A stretch of 64,000 nucleotides of DNA, taken from NCBI GenBank assembly GCA_900768815.1, contig CAAGEE010000014.1, forward strand, positions 35,020 through 99,019, read 5' to 3'. Each line of letters begins with the position of its first letter. The first letter of the stretch is position 1. A program made the position numbers and the translations under genes. Below, piece after piece: positions 50,265-58,564 of this stretch. The notes under the pieces were generated by a model. That model was given only the letters and a program-made list of their open reading frames with translations, did not search any database and was not told the DNA's origin. Origin of the DNA: Bacilli bacterium (GTDB lineage Bacteria > Bacillota_I > Bacilli_A > RF39 > UBA660).

Positions 50265-51578
50265 ATGGAGATTAAGGGAATTGATAGAGAAAATGTAGAA
50301 GCAATTTCCAATATAAAAAAAGAGGATTCTTGGATTAGAGATTTTAGGTTGGATAGTTATGAAAAATTTGAAAAGATGGGAATGCCGGAATTTGGACCTA
50401 AGGTGAATTTAGATTTTTCTAAAATAATTTATTATAAGTCTAATAAGCAAGATGAAGAAATTAAGAATAATTGGAATAATGTATTAAAACCAGTAGTTGA
50501 TGAGCTTGATTCATTAGGTGTTTTAGAGAGCGAGAAGCATTTAGGTGGTATGGGAGTTCAATATGAGAGTGAAGTAATTTATCATAGTATGTTAGAAGAA
50601 CTTCAGAAGAAAAAAGTTATTTTTACTTCTATTGAAATGGCTATTAAGGAATATCCAGAACTTGTTAAAAAATATTTTGGTAAGATAGTTAATAATGGTG
50701 AAAATAAGTTTGCAGCTTTAAATGGGGCGGTATTCTCAGGAGGAAGTTTTATCTATGTACCTAAAAATACAAAATTAGACAGACCATTACAAAGTTACTT
50801 TAGAATTAATAGTAAAAATATGGGACAATTTGAGAGAACTTTAATAATAGTTGATGATAATAGTGATTTACATTATATTGAAGGATGTACAGCACCTACC
50901 TATAGTGAATCATCTTTACATGCTGCTGTTGTTGAGATTTATGTTGGTAAGAACAGTAAATGTCGTTATTCTACTATTCAAAACTGGGCACCTAATGTTT
51001 ATAATTTAGTTACTAAAAGGGCTCTAGTTGATGAGAATGGAACAATGGAGTGGATTGATGGGAATATAGGAAGCAAAGTTACCATGAAATATCCATGTTG
51101 TATACTTAGAGGAGATAATTCTAATGGTACTTGTATTACTATTAGTGTTGCTTCTTCTAATCAAGAGCAGGATTCTGGAGCTAGAATGATTCATTTGGGT
51201 AAAAATACAAAGAGTAATATCATTTCTAAGAGTATTGCTAGAGGTGGTGGTAATGCTACTTATCGTGGTAAAGTTTTAATTAATTCAGGAGCAGAAAATA
51301 GTATTAGTAATATTAAATGTGATACGCTTATTTTAGATGAAATGTCTAAGAGTGATACAATTCCTGTTAATTCTTGTTTTAATATTAGTAGTAGTATTGA
51401 ACATGAAGCAACTGTTTCTAAGATTAGTGATGATAATTTATTTTATTTAATGAGTCGTGGTATTTCAGAAGAGAGAGCTATGGAATTAATAGTCCTAGGT
51501 TTCTTAGAAAAGTTCAGAGAAGAGTTACCAATGGAATATGCAGTTGAATTGAATCAACTTATTAAAAGAAATTTATAA
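50265..51578 (+). CDS. sufB: Fe-S assembly scaffold protein SufB
   Basis: SufB is the core scaffold on which clusters are built. The 437-residue product (about 465 in Bacillus) has the family parts WNNVLKPVVDELDSLG, FIYVPKNTKL, MIHLGKNTKSNIISKS, ISNIKCDTLILDEMSKSDT and HEATVSKISDDNLFYLMSRG with the late conserved Cys and His. It is the last gene of the operon, with a terminator 40 nt after the stop. Confidence 0.95.
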   Translation: MEIKGIDRENVEAISNIKKEDSWIRDFRLDSYEKFEKMGMPEFGPKVNLDFSKIIYYKSNKQDEEIKNNWNNVLKPVVDELDSLGVLESEKHLGGMGVQYESEVIYHSMLEELQKKKVIFTSIEMAIKEYPELVKKYFGKIVNNGENKFAALNGAVFSGGSFIYVPKNTKLDRPLQSYFRINSKNMGQFERTLIIVDDNSDLHYIEGCTAPTYSESSLHAAVVEIYVGKNSKCRYSTIQNWAPNVYNLVTKRALVDENGTMEWIDGNIGSKVTMKYPCCILRGDNSNGTCITISVASSNQEQDSGARMIHLGKNTKSNIISKSIARGGGNATYRGKVLINSGAENSISNIKCDTLILDEMSKSDTIPVNSCFNISSSIEHEATVSKISDDNLFYLMSRGISEERAMELIVLGFLEKFREELPMEYAVELNQLIKRNL

Positions 51579-51617
51579 AACTAGTAAAGTTGTTAATTAA
51601 ATATATATTTAGATTAG

Positions 51618-51652
51618 AAAAAGAAATTTTCGTGATGATAATTTCTTTTTTT
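51618..51652 (+). terminator. Intrinsic terminator of the suf operon
   Basis: An 11-bp stem (51618-51628 with 51640-51650) is followed by Ts. Confidence 0.85.
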
Positions 51653-51689
51653 GTATTTATTTGATAGGTGAATTGTTGGTTTTGACGAT

Positions 51690-51718
51690 TTGAAGTTTCT
51701 TTAAAAATTTAATAATAT
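51690..51718 (+). promoter_or_regulatory. Sigma-A promoter for ssb
   Basis: TTGAAG (51690-51695), a 17-nt spacer and TAATAT (51713-51718) lie before GGAGGTGAGG. The nearby TTGACG at 51682 has no partner at 17 nt. Confidence 0.55.
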
Positions 51719-51739
51719 GTTGGCGAAAGGAGGTGAGGT

Positions 51740-52081
51740 ATGCTTAACCAAATAGTTTTAGTAGGTAGACTTACTAGAGATATACAGGTTCGTAAATCAG
51801 ATAAAGGTATTAAGTTTGCGACTATATCTTTAGCAATACCTAGAAGTTTTAAAAATATGGAGGGAACTTATGATACAGATTTTATTGATTGTATTGCGTT
51901 TGAGAATATAGCAGAAAATACGGCTAGTTATTGCTCAAAGGGAGATATTGTTGGAGTTAAAGGAAGAGTTCAATCAAGAATAGTAGAGAAGGAGAGTAAG
52001 AATGAGTATTTAATGGAAGTAGTAGCAGAAAAAGTTACATTTTTATCTAGTAAAAGAAAGGAGGTGGATAAAGCAGAGTAA
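51740..52081 (+). CDS. ssb: Single-stranded DNA-binding protein, SsbB-like
   Basis: The 113-residue product is an OB-fold SSB, with MLNQIVLVGRLTRDIQVRKS, TDFIDCIAFENIAENTASYC and KGDIVGVKGRV. It lacks the flexible tail and acidic DDDIPF tip by which the main SSB recruits partners. B. subtilis SsbB, the competence SSB, has the same length and lacks the tip, so this is likely a paralogue with the main ssb outside the window. GGAGGTGAGG precedes the ATG. Confidence 0.9.
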   Translation: MLNQIVLVGRLTRDIQVRKSDKGIKFATISLAIPRSFKNMEGTYDTDFIDCIAFENIAENTASYCSKGDIVGVKGRVQSRIVEKESKNEYLMEVVAEKVTFLSSKRKEVDKAE

Positions 52082-52095
52082 TCTGCTTTTTGTTT
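52070..52095 (+). terminator. Intrinsic terminator overlapping the ssb stop
   Basis: A perfect 8-bp stem (52070-52077 with 52082-52089) has a GTAA tetraloop whose TAA is the ssb stop codon, and Ts follow. Confidence 0.85.
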
Positions 52096-52157
52096 TGCTG
52101 TTTTAGATAAGCTAGTAATTTTGTTGTTATTGTGTTATATTTATACTAGGTGATACT

Positions 52158-52565
52158 ATGATAGATGTTAGAGAATATAGAATAACTGATTATTTTGATG
52201 TTAATAGGATAATTAAAGAGGCTTTTGATGTAGAAAAAGCTAATGTTAATCCGGATGATAATTATACTGAATTAGTTGGTGTTGTTGGTGCTAAAGTGGT
52301 TGGTTATTTGGTGTTAACTAAGGTTTTAGATTTAGTAAAGGGTAAACCTTATTACTTAGTTGATTATGTATGTGTTGATAGTAGTTATCGTAATTTAGGC
52401 ATAGGTCATAGAATGATGGACAAGGTACTTGAAATAGCAACCGATAATAATGCTTTATATATTGAACTTACTTCTAGAGCTGAGAGAGTTGCTGCTCATT
52501 ATTTATATGAGAAGTGTGGATATCTAAGACGTGATTCATTTATATTTAGGAGGGCTTTACAATGA
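52158..52565 (+). CDS. GNAT family N-acetyltransferase
   Basis: The 135-residue product has the GNAT core: VDYVCVDSSYRNLGIGHRMM holds the acetyl-CoA loop (R-x-x-G-x-G-type), and a late AAHYLYEKCGYLRR is the usual C-terminal part. The acceptor is unknown. AGGTGAT precedes the ATG. The stop is TGA within ATGA, overlapping the next start by 4 nt, and is followed in frame by TAG. Confidence 0.88.
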   Translation: MIDVREYRITDYFDVNRIIKEAFDVEKANVNPDDNYTELVGVVGAKVVGYLVLTKVLDLVKGKPYYLVDYVCVDSSYRNLGIGHRMMDKVLEIATDNNALYIELTSRAERVAAHYLYEKCGYLRRDSFIFRRALQ

Positions 52566-53788
52566 TAGTAGATATTATTAATAAAAAACGATTGGGATTA
52601 GAATTAAGTTATAGTGAGTTGGACTTTTTCTTTAATGGGTATTTAAAAGGTAAAGTAAAAGATTATCAGATGTCTAGTTTACTTATGGCTATTTGTATTA
52701 ATGGGATGACAGATGAGGAAATATTTGCTTTAACTAAAATATTTATTGATTCTGGTGATGTACTTGATTTTTCTGAAATACCAGGAATAAAAGTAGATAA
52801 GCATTCTACTGGAGGAGTTGGTGATAAGACTACTTTGATTATTGCTCCTATTGTTGCATCTTTGGGAATACCTGTTGTTAAGATGAGTGGTAGAGGATTA
52901 GGTTATACTGGTGGTACTATTGATAAATTAGAAAGTATTAAGGGTTTTAATATTGCATTAAGTGATAATCAAGTATTTAATCAGGTTAAAAAAATTGGAG
53001 TTGTTGTCACTGGTCAAACTGCTGATTTGGCTCCAATGGATAAAGCAATTTATGCTTTACGTGATGTCACTGGTACAGTTTCTTCTATACCATTAATTGC
53101 TTCTAGTATCATGAGTAAAAAAATAGCCGCTGGTGCTGATAAAATACTTATTGATATTAAAGTAGGAAATGGGGCATTATTACAAAAGAAGAGTGATGCT
53201 AATAAACTTAGTGATTTAATGAAAAAAATTGGTAAATTTTATAATAGAGAAGTTAGAACTATTATAAGTGATATGAATGTACCTTTAGGACATGCAATTG
53301 GTAATAGTATTGAAGTAATGGAAGCTATAAAAGTACTAAAAGGTGAAGAGACTAATAATAATTTGGTTGATTTATGCATAGAACTCGCTACTGAAATGGT
53401 TAGCATGGGTAAGAATATTGATAGGGCTATTGCTTATGATGAGGTGGTTGATAGTATTAAGTCTGGTAAGGCATATAACAAATTCTTAGAATTAGTTAAG
53501 TCCCAGGGTGGTAAGATTGATTCTTTAAGACTTAGTGATGACTCTATTCAAATTATAGCAACAGATGCTGGTATAGTTAAAAAGATCGATGCTTTAGAAC
53601 TTGGAAAGTTATCAGTAAAACTTGGGGCTGGACGTATAAATAAAGAAGATAAAATAGATTACAATGTAGGAATTTATTTGAATAAATTAGTAGGTGACAC
53701 GGTAAAAAAAGGAGATATTTTAGCAACTGTTTATGTTAATAAGAATGTTAAATTAGATGAATTTGATGAGATTTTTACTATTAAATAA
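52562..53788 (+). CDS. pdp: Pyrimidine-nucleoside phosphorylase
   Basis: This enzyme phosphorolyses thymidine, deoxyuridine or uridine in salvage. The 408-residue product has KVDKHSTGGVGDKTTLI and SGRGLGYTGGTIDKLESI, the signature of thymidine/pyrimidine phosphorylases, and the C-terminal beta/alpha domain with LGAGRINKEDKID. Substrate range is not decided by sequence. It overlaps the GNAT gene by 4 nt, and no terminator is seen after it. Confidence 0.94.
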   Translation: MIVDIINKKRLGLELSYSELDFFFNGYLKGKVKDYQMSSLLMAICINGMTDEEIFALTKIFIDSGDVLDFSEIPGIKVDKHSTGGVGDKTTLIIAPIVASLGIPVVKMSGRGLGYTGGTIDKLESIKGFNIALSDNQVFNQVKKIGVVVTGQTADLAPMDKAIYALRDVTGTVSSIPLIASSIMSKKIAAGADKILIDIKVGNGALLQKKSDANKLSDLMKKIGKFYNREVRTIISDMNVPLGHAIGNSIEVMEAIKVLKGEETNNNLVDLCIELATEMVSMGKNIDRAIAYDEVVDSIKSGKAYNKFLELVKSQGGKIDSLRLSDDSIQIIATDAGIVKKIDALELGKLSVKLGAGRINKEDKIDYNVGIYLNKLVGDTVKKGDILATVYVNKNVKLDEFDEIFTIK

Positions 53789-53815
53789 AAAAAGAGTTTG
53801 AAAAAAGTTAATTTA

Positions 53816-53824
53816 TGGTATAAT
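53816..53824 (+). promoter_or_regulatory. Extended minus-10 box for the thioester adhesin gene
   Basis: TGGTATAAT lies 25 nt before the start; TTGAAA at 53798-53803 is a minus-35 candidate at a short 15-nt spacing. Confidence 0.5.
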
Positions 53825-53848
53825 ATTTTTATAAAGGTAGGGTTGTTT

Positions 53849-55069
53849 ATGGAAAAGATATATATGGAAAATAATCAAAAGAAACAAAAGAAAAATATGT
53901 GGCAATCAAAATCAGTAATTGGTACGTTTGCTTTAGCTATTATTGCTTTAGTAGCAATGGTAGTTGTTGGAGTTGGACAAGTATCTTATGCTATTCCTGA
54001 AATAGTAGATAAGTTTCCAAATACTTTTAAAACTGCGGAACCAGGAGAAACAATTTTTGGTACTGGTGGTGGAAATGTAGCGTTTCCGGTTTTACCATAT
54101 AAAACTACAGATAATTTAGTTGTATTTTGTATGGAACATCATGTTGACTTTATGTCAGATACTACATTTACTAAGGGAGATGCTATTCAAGACTATGGAC
54201 TATTATATTTAATGGCTCATATTTATCCACATCAAACTTTTAAGACTGCTAATGGTACTGAGTTAGCTGAACCTGTTCAAGTATGGCTTTCACAAGTTGC
54301 TATATGGTTATATTTAGCTGAGATGTATCCAGATAATGCCAATTATTCTTTAGCTGTTGGTAGTACACTTACTGCAGAAGAGGCTTTAAATGTTATAAAG
54401 AATACTAGGTATATTTATACTGAGAGTAATGCAAATTATTATAAGGCAGATGGTACTATCGGTTTAGATATTGGTGCTAATGATCCAACATTCTATGACA
54501 CTTATTTATTACCATTATTAAATGCAGCAAAAACAAATAAGAATATTCCTAATAAAGAATTAAAAATTAGTATGGATAGTTTAGTTGATAAGACAAGTGA
54601 TGGAGCTTATTATCAATCTTCTGAAATTACAGTTTTAGCTAGTCCTTCTGAAAACTTTAATGGTTATGATCTTGAGTTAACACAAGCACCAGAAGGAACT
54701 AAGATAGTTGATGTTAATGGTAATGAAATTACTAAATTAACTGATTTACAAGCAACTGATAAATTTTATATAAGAGTTCCTGCTGATAAAGTTACTGATG
54801 AGAATAAAGTAATTAAGTTTAGAGTTATTGGTTCATTTACTACATATGAAGGAAATTATTATGTAGCAGCTGGTGCTCAAACTATATCTAGTGTTGATAC
54901 TGTTACTAATAATAAAGATGTTGGTAGTGAATTTACTATTGATTATACTCCTGATATTCCTGATACTGGTATTTCAGCAGCACAGACAGTATACTTTATT
55001 GGTTTAATAGTTCTATTATCTGGTGTTGGTATTATTTATGCAAATGTTAAACCTACAGAACAAAAATAA
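53849..55069 (+). CDS. Sortase-anchored surface protein with a thioester (TQXA-type) domain
   Basis: The 406-residue product has a basic head, a signal-type helix (residues about 22-48, ending VSYA), and an N-terminal domain with Cys94 (VVFCMEHH) and Gln149 (LSQVAIWLY). A Cys...[ST]QxAIW pairing is the mark of thioester domains that bind host surfaces covalently through an internal Cys-Gln bond. A beta domain follows, and the end is IPDTG (370-374), a hydrophobic helix and a short Lys-containing tail, that is a sortase signal with Ile-Pro instead of Leu-Pro. Start ATG 53849 follows AAGGTAGGG. The sortase gene overlaps its end. Confidence 0.82.
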   Translation: MEKIYMENNQKKQKKNMWQSKSVIGTFALAIIALVAMVVVGVGQVSYAIPEIVDKFPNTFKTAEPGETIFGTGGGNVAFPVLPYKTTDNLVVFCMEHHVDFMSDTTFTKGDAIQDYGLLYLMAHIYPHQTFKTANGTELAEPVQVWLSQVAIWLYLAEMYPDNANYSLAVGSTLTAEEALNVIKNTRYIYTESNANYYKADGTIGLDIGANDPTFYDTYLLPLLNAAKTNKNIPNKELKISMDSLVDKTSDGAYYQSSEITVLASPSENFNGYDLELTQAPEGTKIVDVNGNEITKLTDLQATDKFYIRVPADKVTDENKVIKFRVIGSFTTYEGNYYVAAGAQTISSVDTVTNNKDVGSEFTIDYTPDIPDTGISAAQTVYFIGLIVLLSGVGIIYANVKPTEQK

Positions 55070-55703
55070 AAAGCATATTAGAAAGAGTCATTTGCTACTA
55101 TTTGGCTCTTTCCTTGTGTTTTTAGGGGTAGTAGTTATTTCATGGAATCATTTAATGGTAATTCGTAATGTTGTTTTTTCAGATATGCAGATTGCTATTT
55201 CTAATAGTATTCCAGATGATACTTCGGAGATTGTTGTTGATACACCAACTGCTGATGAGATTAATACTCAACAACCTGAGGTTGTGGCTCCACCACCTAT
55301 TAATTATGATAAGTATTTAGGAGTTTTAGAAATACCAAGGATAGGATTAAAAAGAGGGTTTTATGGTCTTGATTCTAGATATAATGATATTCAGTATAAT
55401 GTTACAGTAGTTAAGGGTTCTACTATGCCTGATGTTGCTAATGGTAACTTAATATTAATGGCACATTCAGGTAATACGTATGTCGGTTATTTTGCTTATT
55501 TGTATCAGTTACAAATAGGTAATGATGCCTATGTTACTTATAATGGAAATCGTTATCATTATAAATTAGTTAATATTTATAATGTACCTAAAGTAGGTAA
55601 AGTAAGAGTTGTTAGAAGCTTTAATAAGACTACTTTAACGTTAATTACTTGTACAAAAAATGACCTTTCAAGTCAGACTGTTTATATCTTAGAATTAGTT
55701 TAG
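55038..55703 (+). CDS. Sortase with Gln at the usual Arg position
   Basis: The 221-residue product has a basic head, one transmembrane helix (about 18-36), a Pro-rich linker and a sortase core. Active His143 is in ILMAHSGN and Cys205 in LTLITC. Eight residues later, where sortases normally have the catalytic Arg (R-x-V), the sequence is SSQTVYILEL, so Gln213 stands in that place. It overlaps the adhesin gene and most likely anchors it. The start is uncertain (GTG 55023, ATG 55038 or ATG 55044). Confidence 0.85.
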   Translation: MQMLNLQNKNKKHIRKSHLLLFGSFLVFLGVVVISWNHLMVIRNVVFSDMQIAISNSIPDDTSEIVVDTPTADEINTQQPEVVAPPPINYDKYLGVLEIPRIGLKRGFYGLDSRYNDIQYNVTVVKGSTMPDVANGNLILMAHSGNTYVGYFAYLYQLQIGNDAYVTYNGNRYHYKLVNIYNVPKVGKVRVVRSFNKTTLTLITCTKNDLSSQTVYILELV

Positions 55704-55717
55704 TGGAGGTGGTAGTA

Positions 55718-56290
55718 GTGTTTTTAACACTTTTAGAAAAGTTTGATTTAGTATTTAAAAATACTTTTTCTTCTTTTTTAGGTTTAGAACTGTTTGCTAT
55801 AGCATTTCTACTATTTTTATTTTTAGTATTAAATATTTCTAGAGAAAACAGTGTTGTTAAAGCAGGTATTTTAGTAATAGTAATTGGTTTCTTAGGTGGA
55901 GTTATTTATATGAATAGATCATATACAGTTTTTACTATTGATTATTTAATAAAAGCTGTTATGAATTATATTTATTTTCCATCGACATTTGTTTATTTTT
56001 TAATAATAGTATTATCTGCTATATTTATATTTATGTCTAATTTTAGTAAGAAGATGCCTCCTTTAAAGAAAGTTTTAGATTCTATTTTTTTCGTTACTAT
56101 ATACTTTTTATTTTTTAATTTTATAATAGTTGTATATAATAATAAATTAGACTTAACGAATAAGGTTAATTTATATACTAATGATTTAGTATTATCGATA
56201 GTACAACTTTCTAATTTAGTATTTGTAATATGGTTAGTAGTTATATTCTTTTATAAGTTGTACTGTTTCTTTAATAAAAATTATGATTAA
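55718..56290 (+). CDS. Polytopic membrane protein of the adhesin-sortase cluster
   Basis: The 190-residue product has about five hydrophobic helices (LELFAIAFLLFLFLVLN, VVKAGILVIVIGFLGGVIYM, FVYFLIIVLSAIFIFMS, VTIYFLFFNFIIVVY and LVFVIWLVVIFFYKLY). It has no known motif. GTG 55718 has GGAGGTGG 5 nt upstream; an in-frame GTG at 55703 lies before it. It follows the sortase by 14 nt in the same transcript, so a helper role in surface-protein export or anchoring is possible. Confidence 0.7.
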   Translation: MFLTLLEKFDLVFKNTFSSFLGLELFAIAFLLFLFLVLNISRENSVVKAGILVIVIGFLGGVIYMNRSYTVFTIDYLIKAVMNYIYFPSTFVYFLIIVLSAIFIFMSNFSKKMPPLKKVLDSIFFVTIYFLFFNFIIVVYNNKLDLTNKVNLYTNDLVLSIVQLSNLVFVIWLVVIFFYKLYCFFNKNYD

Positions 56291-56326
56291 AAAAGATTGA
56301 ATTTGTTGTTCAATCTTTTTATTTTA
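56288..56326. terminator. Bidirectional terminator between the sortase cluster and vanY
   Basis: A perfect 12-bp stem (56290-56301 with 56309-56320) has a 7-nt loop; A- and T-rich flanks allow both directions. Confidence 0.85.
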
Positions 56327-57251
56327 TAAGAAATCTGGCGTAGTATTCTTCAAAACATAAGTTATTATCATGTATATATTTTGCTATTTCTTTGCCTACA
56401 TATCGATAATGCCATGATTCATACTGATAGCCTGTTTCTGTTACTTTGTCTTTTGGGAAGCGGAGGATGAATCCATATTTATAGGCATTGTTTTGCATCC
56501 AAGTAAATTCTTTAGTATTTTCAAAGTTTGTGAAATATTCTTTAGCGTTATCAACGTCAACTGCTAGGCCAGTTTGATGTTCGGAGTATCCAGGTCTTGC
56601 TGAATAAGTATCAGCAGCTTCATAGCCATCTCTTTTTGCATAATTGTTATATAAATTGTTTTGATAAGCATAATTTCTATAACTTGACATGGCTCTTATT
56701 GTATAATTTTCTGCTTTAGCGGCTCTAGCCATTTCTTCAAAAGCTTCTTTTGCGTAGTTTACTAATTTTAATGATTTAGAAGAGTATTCACTACTTACTT
56801 GTTCTAGATTATTTGGAATATAATTTTCTGTTACATAATTGTATTTGTTTACTAATATTTTATAAGTATTTTGATATTTACTTTCCTTAGTATTTGTGTA
56901 ATACTTGTTGTTTAAACCCATGTTTACGTTAAGTATTACTTTTTCAATAGGCATATCTTTATTTTGATTACGATATTCTAAATAAGCGGTTTCATTTTCA
57001 TCGATATAATACTTAATATCTCTTTTAGCTTTTTCCATTTCTGTTAATTTTTTTTCCTCCTGAGGTTTTTCTTCTTGTGGTGTTTTATTGTTTGGAGTCT
57101 TATCTTCTATATTTGGTTTGTTACTAGTGACTGGTTTCTTATTAGCTTTAGAGAAACCATACGTTATACTTATTACTATTAAGATGATACAGATAATAAA
57201 TATAATTAGATTTTTACTTTTTACTTTAGTTATTTTTTTAGTTTTACTCAA
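56319..57251 (-). CDS. VanY-type D-alanyl-D-alanine carboxypeptidase (M15B)
   Basis: This zinc enzyme removes the last D-Ala of stem peptides. The 310-residue product has one N-terminal transmembrane helix (about residues 14-32), a Lys/Pro-rich linker, and the M15B domain with SSYRNYAYQNNLY, the zinc motif SARPGYSEHQTGLAVDVDN and the late ESWHYRYVG. A TTG at 57251 is used, with AGGTGAT 5 nt before it. With DacA next door, two D,D-carboxypeptidases of unrelated folds are adjacent and divergent. Confidence 0.9.
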   Translation of the reverse strand: MSKTKKITKVKSKNLIIFIICIILIVISITYGFSKANKKPVTSNKPNIEDKTPNNKTPQEEKPQEEKKLTEMEKAKRDIKYYIDENETAYLEYRNQNKDMPIEKVILNVNMGLNNKYYTNTKESKYQNTYKILVNKYNYVTENYIPNNLEQVSSEYSSKSLKLVNYAKEAFEEMARAAKAENYTIRAMSSYRNYAYQNNLYNNYAKRDGYEAADTYSARPGYSEHQTGLAVDVDNAKEYFTNFENTKEFTWMQNNAYKYGFILRFPKDKVTETGYQYESWHYRYVGKEIAKYIHDNNLCFEEYYARFLIK

Positions 57252-57340
57252 TTTTCATCACCTAGTAATATAATAGCATTAAAAGTTCTATTTATGTATA
57301 ATTTTGTAATATTTTACATAATAATTGATAGGAGGTAGAT

Positions 57341-58507
57341 ATGAAATTTATAAGTAAGTTTATTTGTGGTGTTTTAGTAATGATGATATTTTGTCAACCA
57401 GTATTTATAATGGCTTTAGAGAATAAAGAACTTATTAAAGGGGCTAAAGCAGGTATTTTAATTGAGGCTAATACTGGAAAAATTATCTTTGAAAAGAATA
57501 AAAATGAGAAAATGGCTATTGCTTCGATGACTAAGATGGTAGCACAGATTATTATTTTAGAAGAAGTTGAAAAGGGTAAAATTAAATGGAGTGATGTCGT
57601 TACAGTTAGTAAGAATGCGGCGGATATGGGAGGGTCTCAAATATATATTAGTGAAGGTGAAAAGATTAGTATTGAAGATTTAATGAAGGGAATATCTATG
57701 GCATCTGGTAATGACGCAACAGTTGCGATGGCTGAAGTTATTGCTGGTAGTGAAGAGAAGTTTGTTAAAATGATGAATAAAAAAGTACAGGAGTTAGGTC
57801 TTAAAAATACATATTTTAAAAATTGTACAGGACTTGATGAAGAAGGTCATTATTCGAGTGCTTATGATATGGCTATGATTGCGAGAGAGTTAGTCACTAA
57901 TCATCCAGAAATATTAAGGTTTTCTTCAATGTATGAAGATTATTTAAGGGAAAATACAGATAATAAATTTTGGCTTGTTAATACAAATAAGCTAGTACGT
58001 TTTTATGAAGGTGCAGATGGTTTAAAAACAGGTCATACAGATAATGCTGGTTATTGTTTAGCGGCTACGGCAAAGAAAAATAATATGAGACTGATTGCTA
58101 TTGTGTTAGGAGAAGATAATAGTAAAACTAGGAATAGTGAGACTATGGCTTTATTAGATTATGGATTTTTAAATACTAAGTTTAACTTATTAAAAGAAAA
58201 AGGAACAATTATTAAAAGAGTAAAGTTGGATAAATCTAATAGGGAAAAAGTTGATATTATTTTGAAAGAAGATTTAGGAGTTGTAGAATTAGTTGATGAT
58301 AGTAAACATAAATATAACTATAATATAAAAATAGATGATATTAAACTACCTTTATCTAGTGGTGATGTGGTTGGAAAAATTGAAATTATTTCTAAAAATA
58401 AGGTAGTAACAACAGGAGATTTGATAGTAAATAAGGATGCAAAGAAACTAAATATATGGGAACTTTTTTATAATTCATTTAGAGGAGTTTGTTCAGGAGA
58501 AATATAA
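57341..58507 (+). CDS. dacA: D-alanyl-D-alanine carboxypeptidase (PBP5/DacA, S11)
   Basis: This serine carboxypeptidase trims pentapeptides of peptidoglycan. The 388-residue product has a signal peptide (about residues 1-25), the SxxK motif in ASMTKM, SGND as the second motif and KTGHTDNAG as the third, then a beta domain and a C-terminal amphipathic end for membrane attachment. Length is standard. AGGAGGT precedes the ATG. Confidence 0.95.
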   Translation: MKFISKFICGVLVMMIFCQPVFIMALENKELIKGAKAGILIEANTGKIIFEKNKNEKMAIASMTKMVAQIIILEEVEKGKIKWSDVVTVSKNAADMGGSQIYISEGEKISIEDLMKGISMASGNDATVAMAEVIAGSEEKFVKMMNKKVQELGLKNTYFKNCTGLDEEGHYSSAYDMAMIARELVTNHPEILRFSSMYEDYLRENTDNKFWLVNTNKLVRFYEGADGLKTGHTDNAGYCLAATAKKNNMRLIAIVLGEDNSKTRNSETMALLDYGFLNTKFNLLKEKGTIIKRVKLDKSNREKVDIILKEDLGVVELVDDSKHKYNYNIKIDDIKLPLSSGDVVGKIEIISKNKVVTTGDLIVNKDAKKLNIWELFYNSFRGVCSGEI

Positions 58508-58526
58508 GTTTCTTCTTTTTATTTTT
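58496..58526 (+). terminator. Intrinsic terminator overlapping the dacA stop
   Basis: A 7-bp stem with one G-T pair (58496-58502 with 58509-58515) has the stop codon in its loop and a T-rich tail. Confidence 0.6.
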
Positions 58527-58528
58527 TG

Positions 58529-58537
58529 TGATATAAT
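58529..58537 (+). promoter_or_regulatory. Extended minus-10 box for the SGNH hydrolase gene
   Basis: TGATATAAT lies 27 nt before the start and just after the dacA terminator tail. Confidence 0.55.
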
Positions 58538-58564
58538 TAAAAGGATTATTATGGAGGAGTTTAG

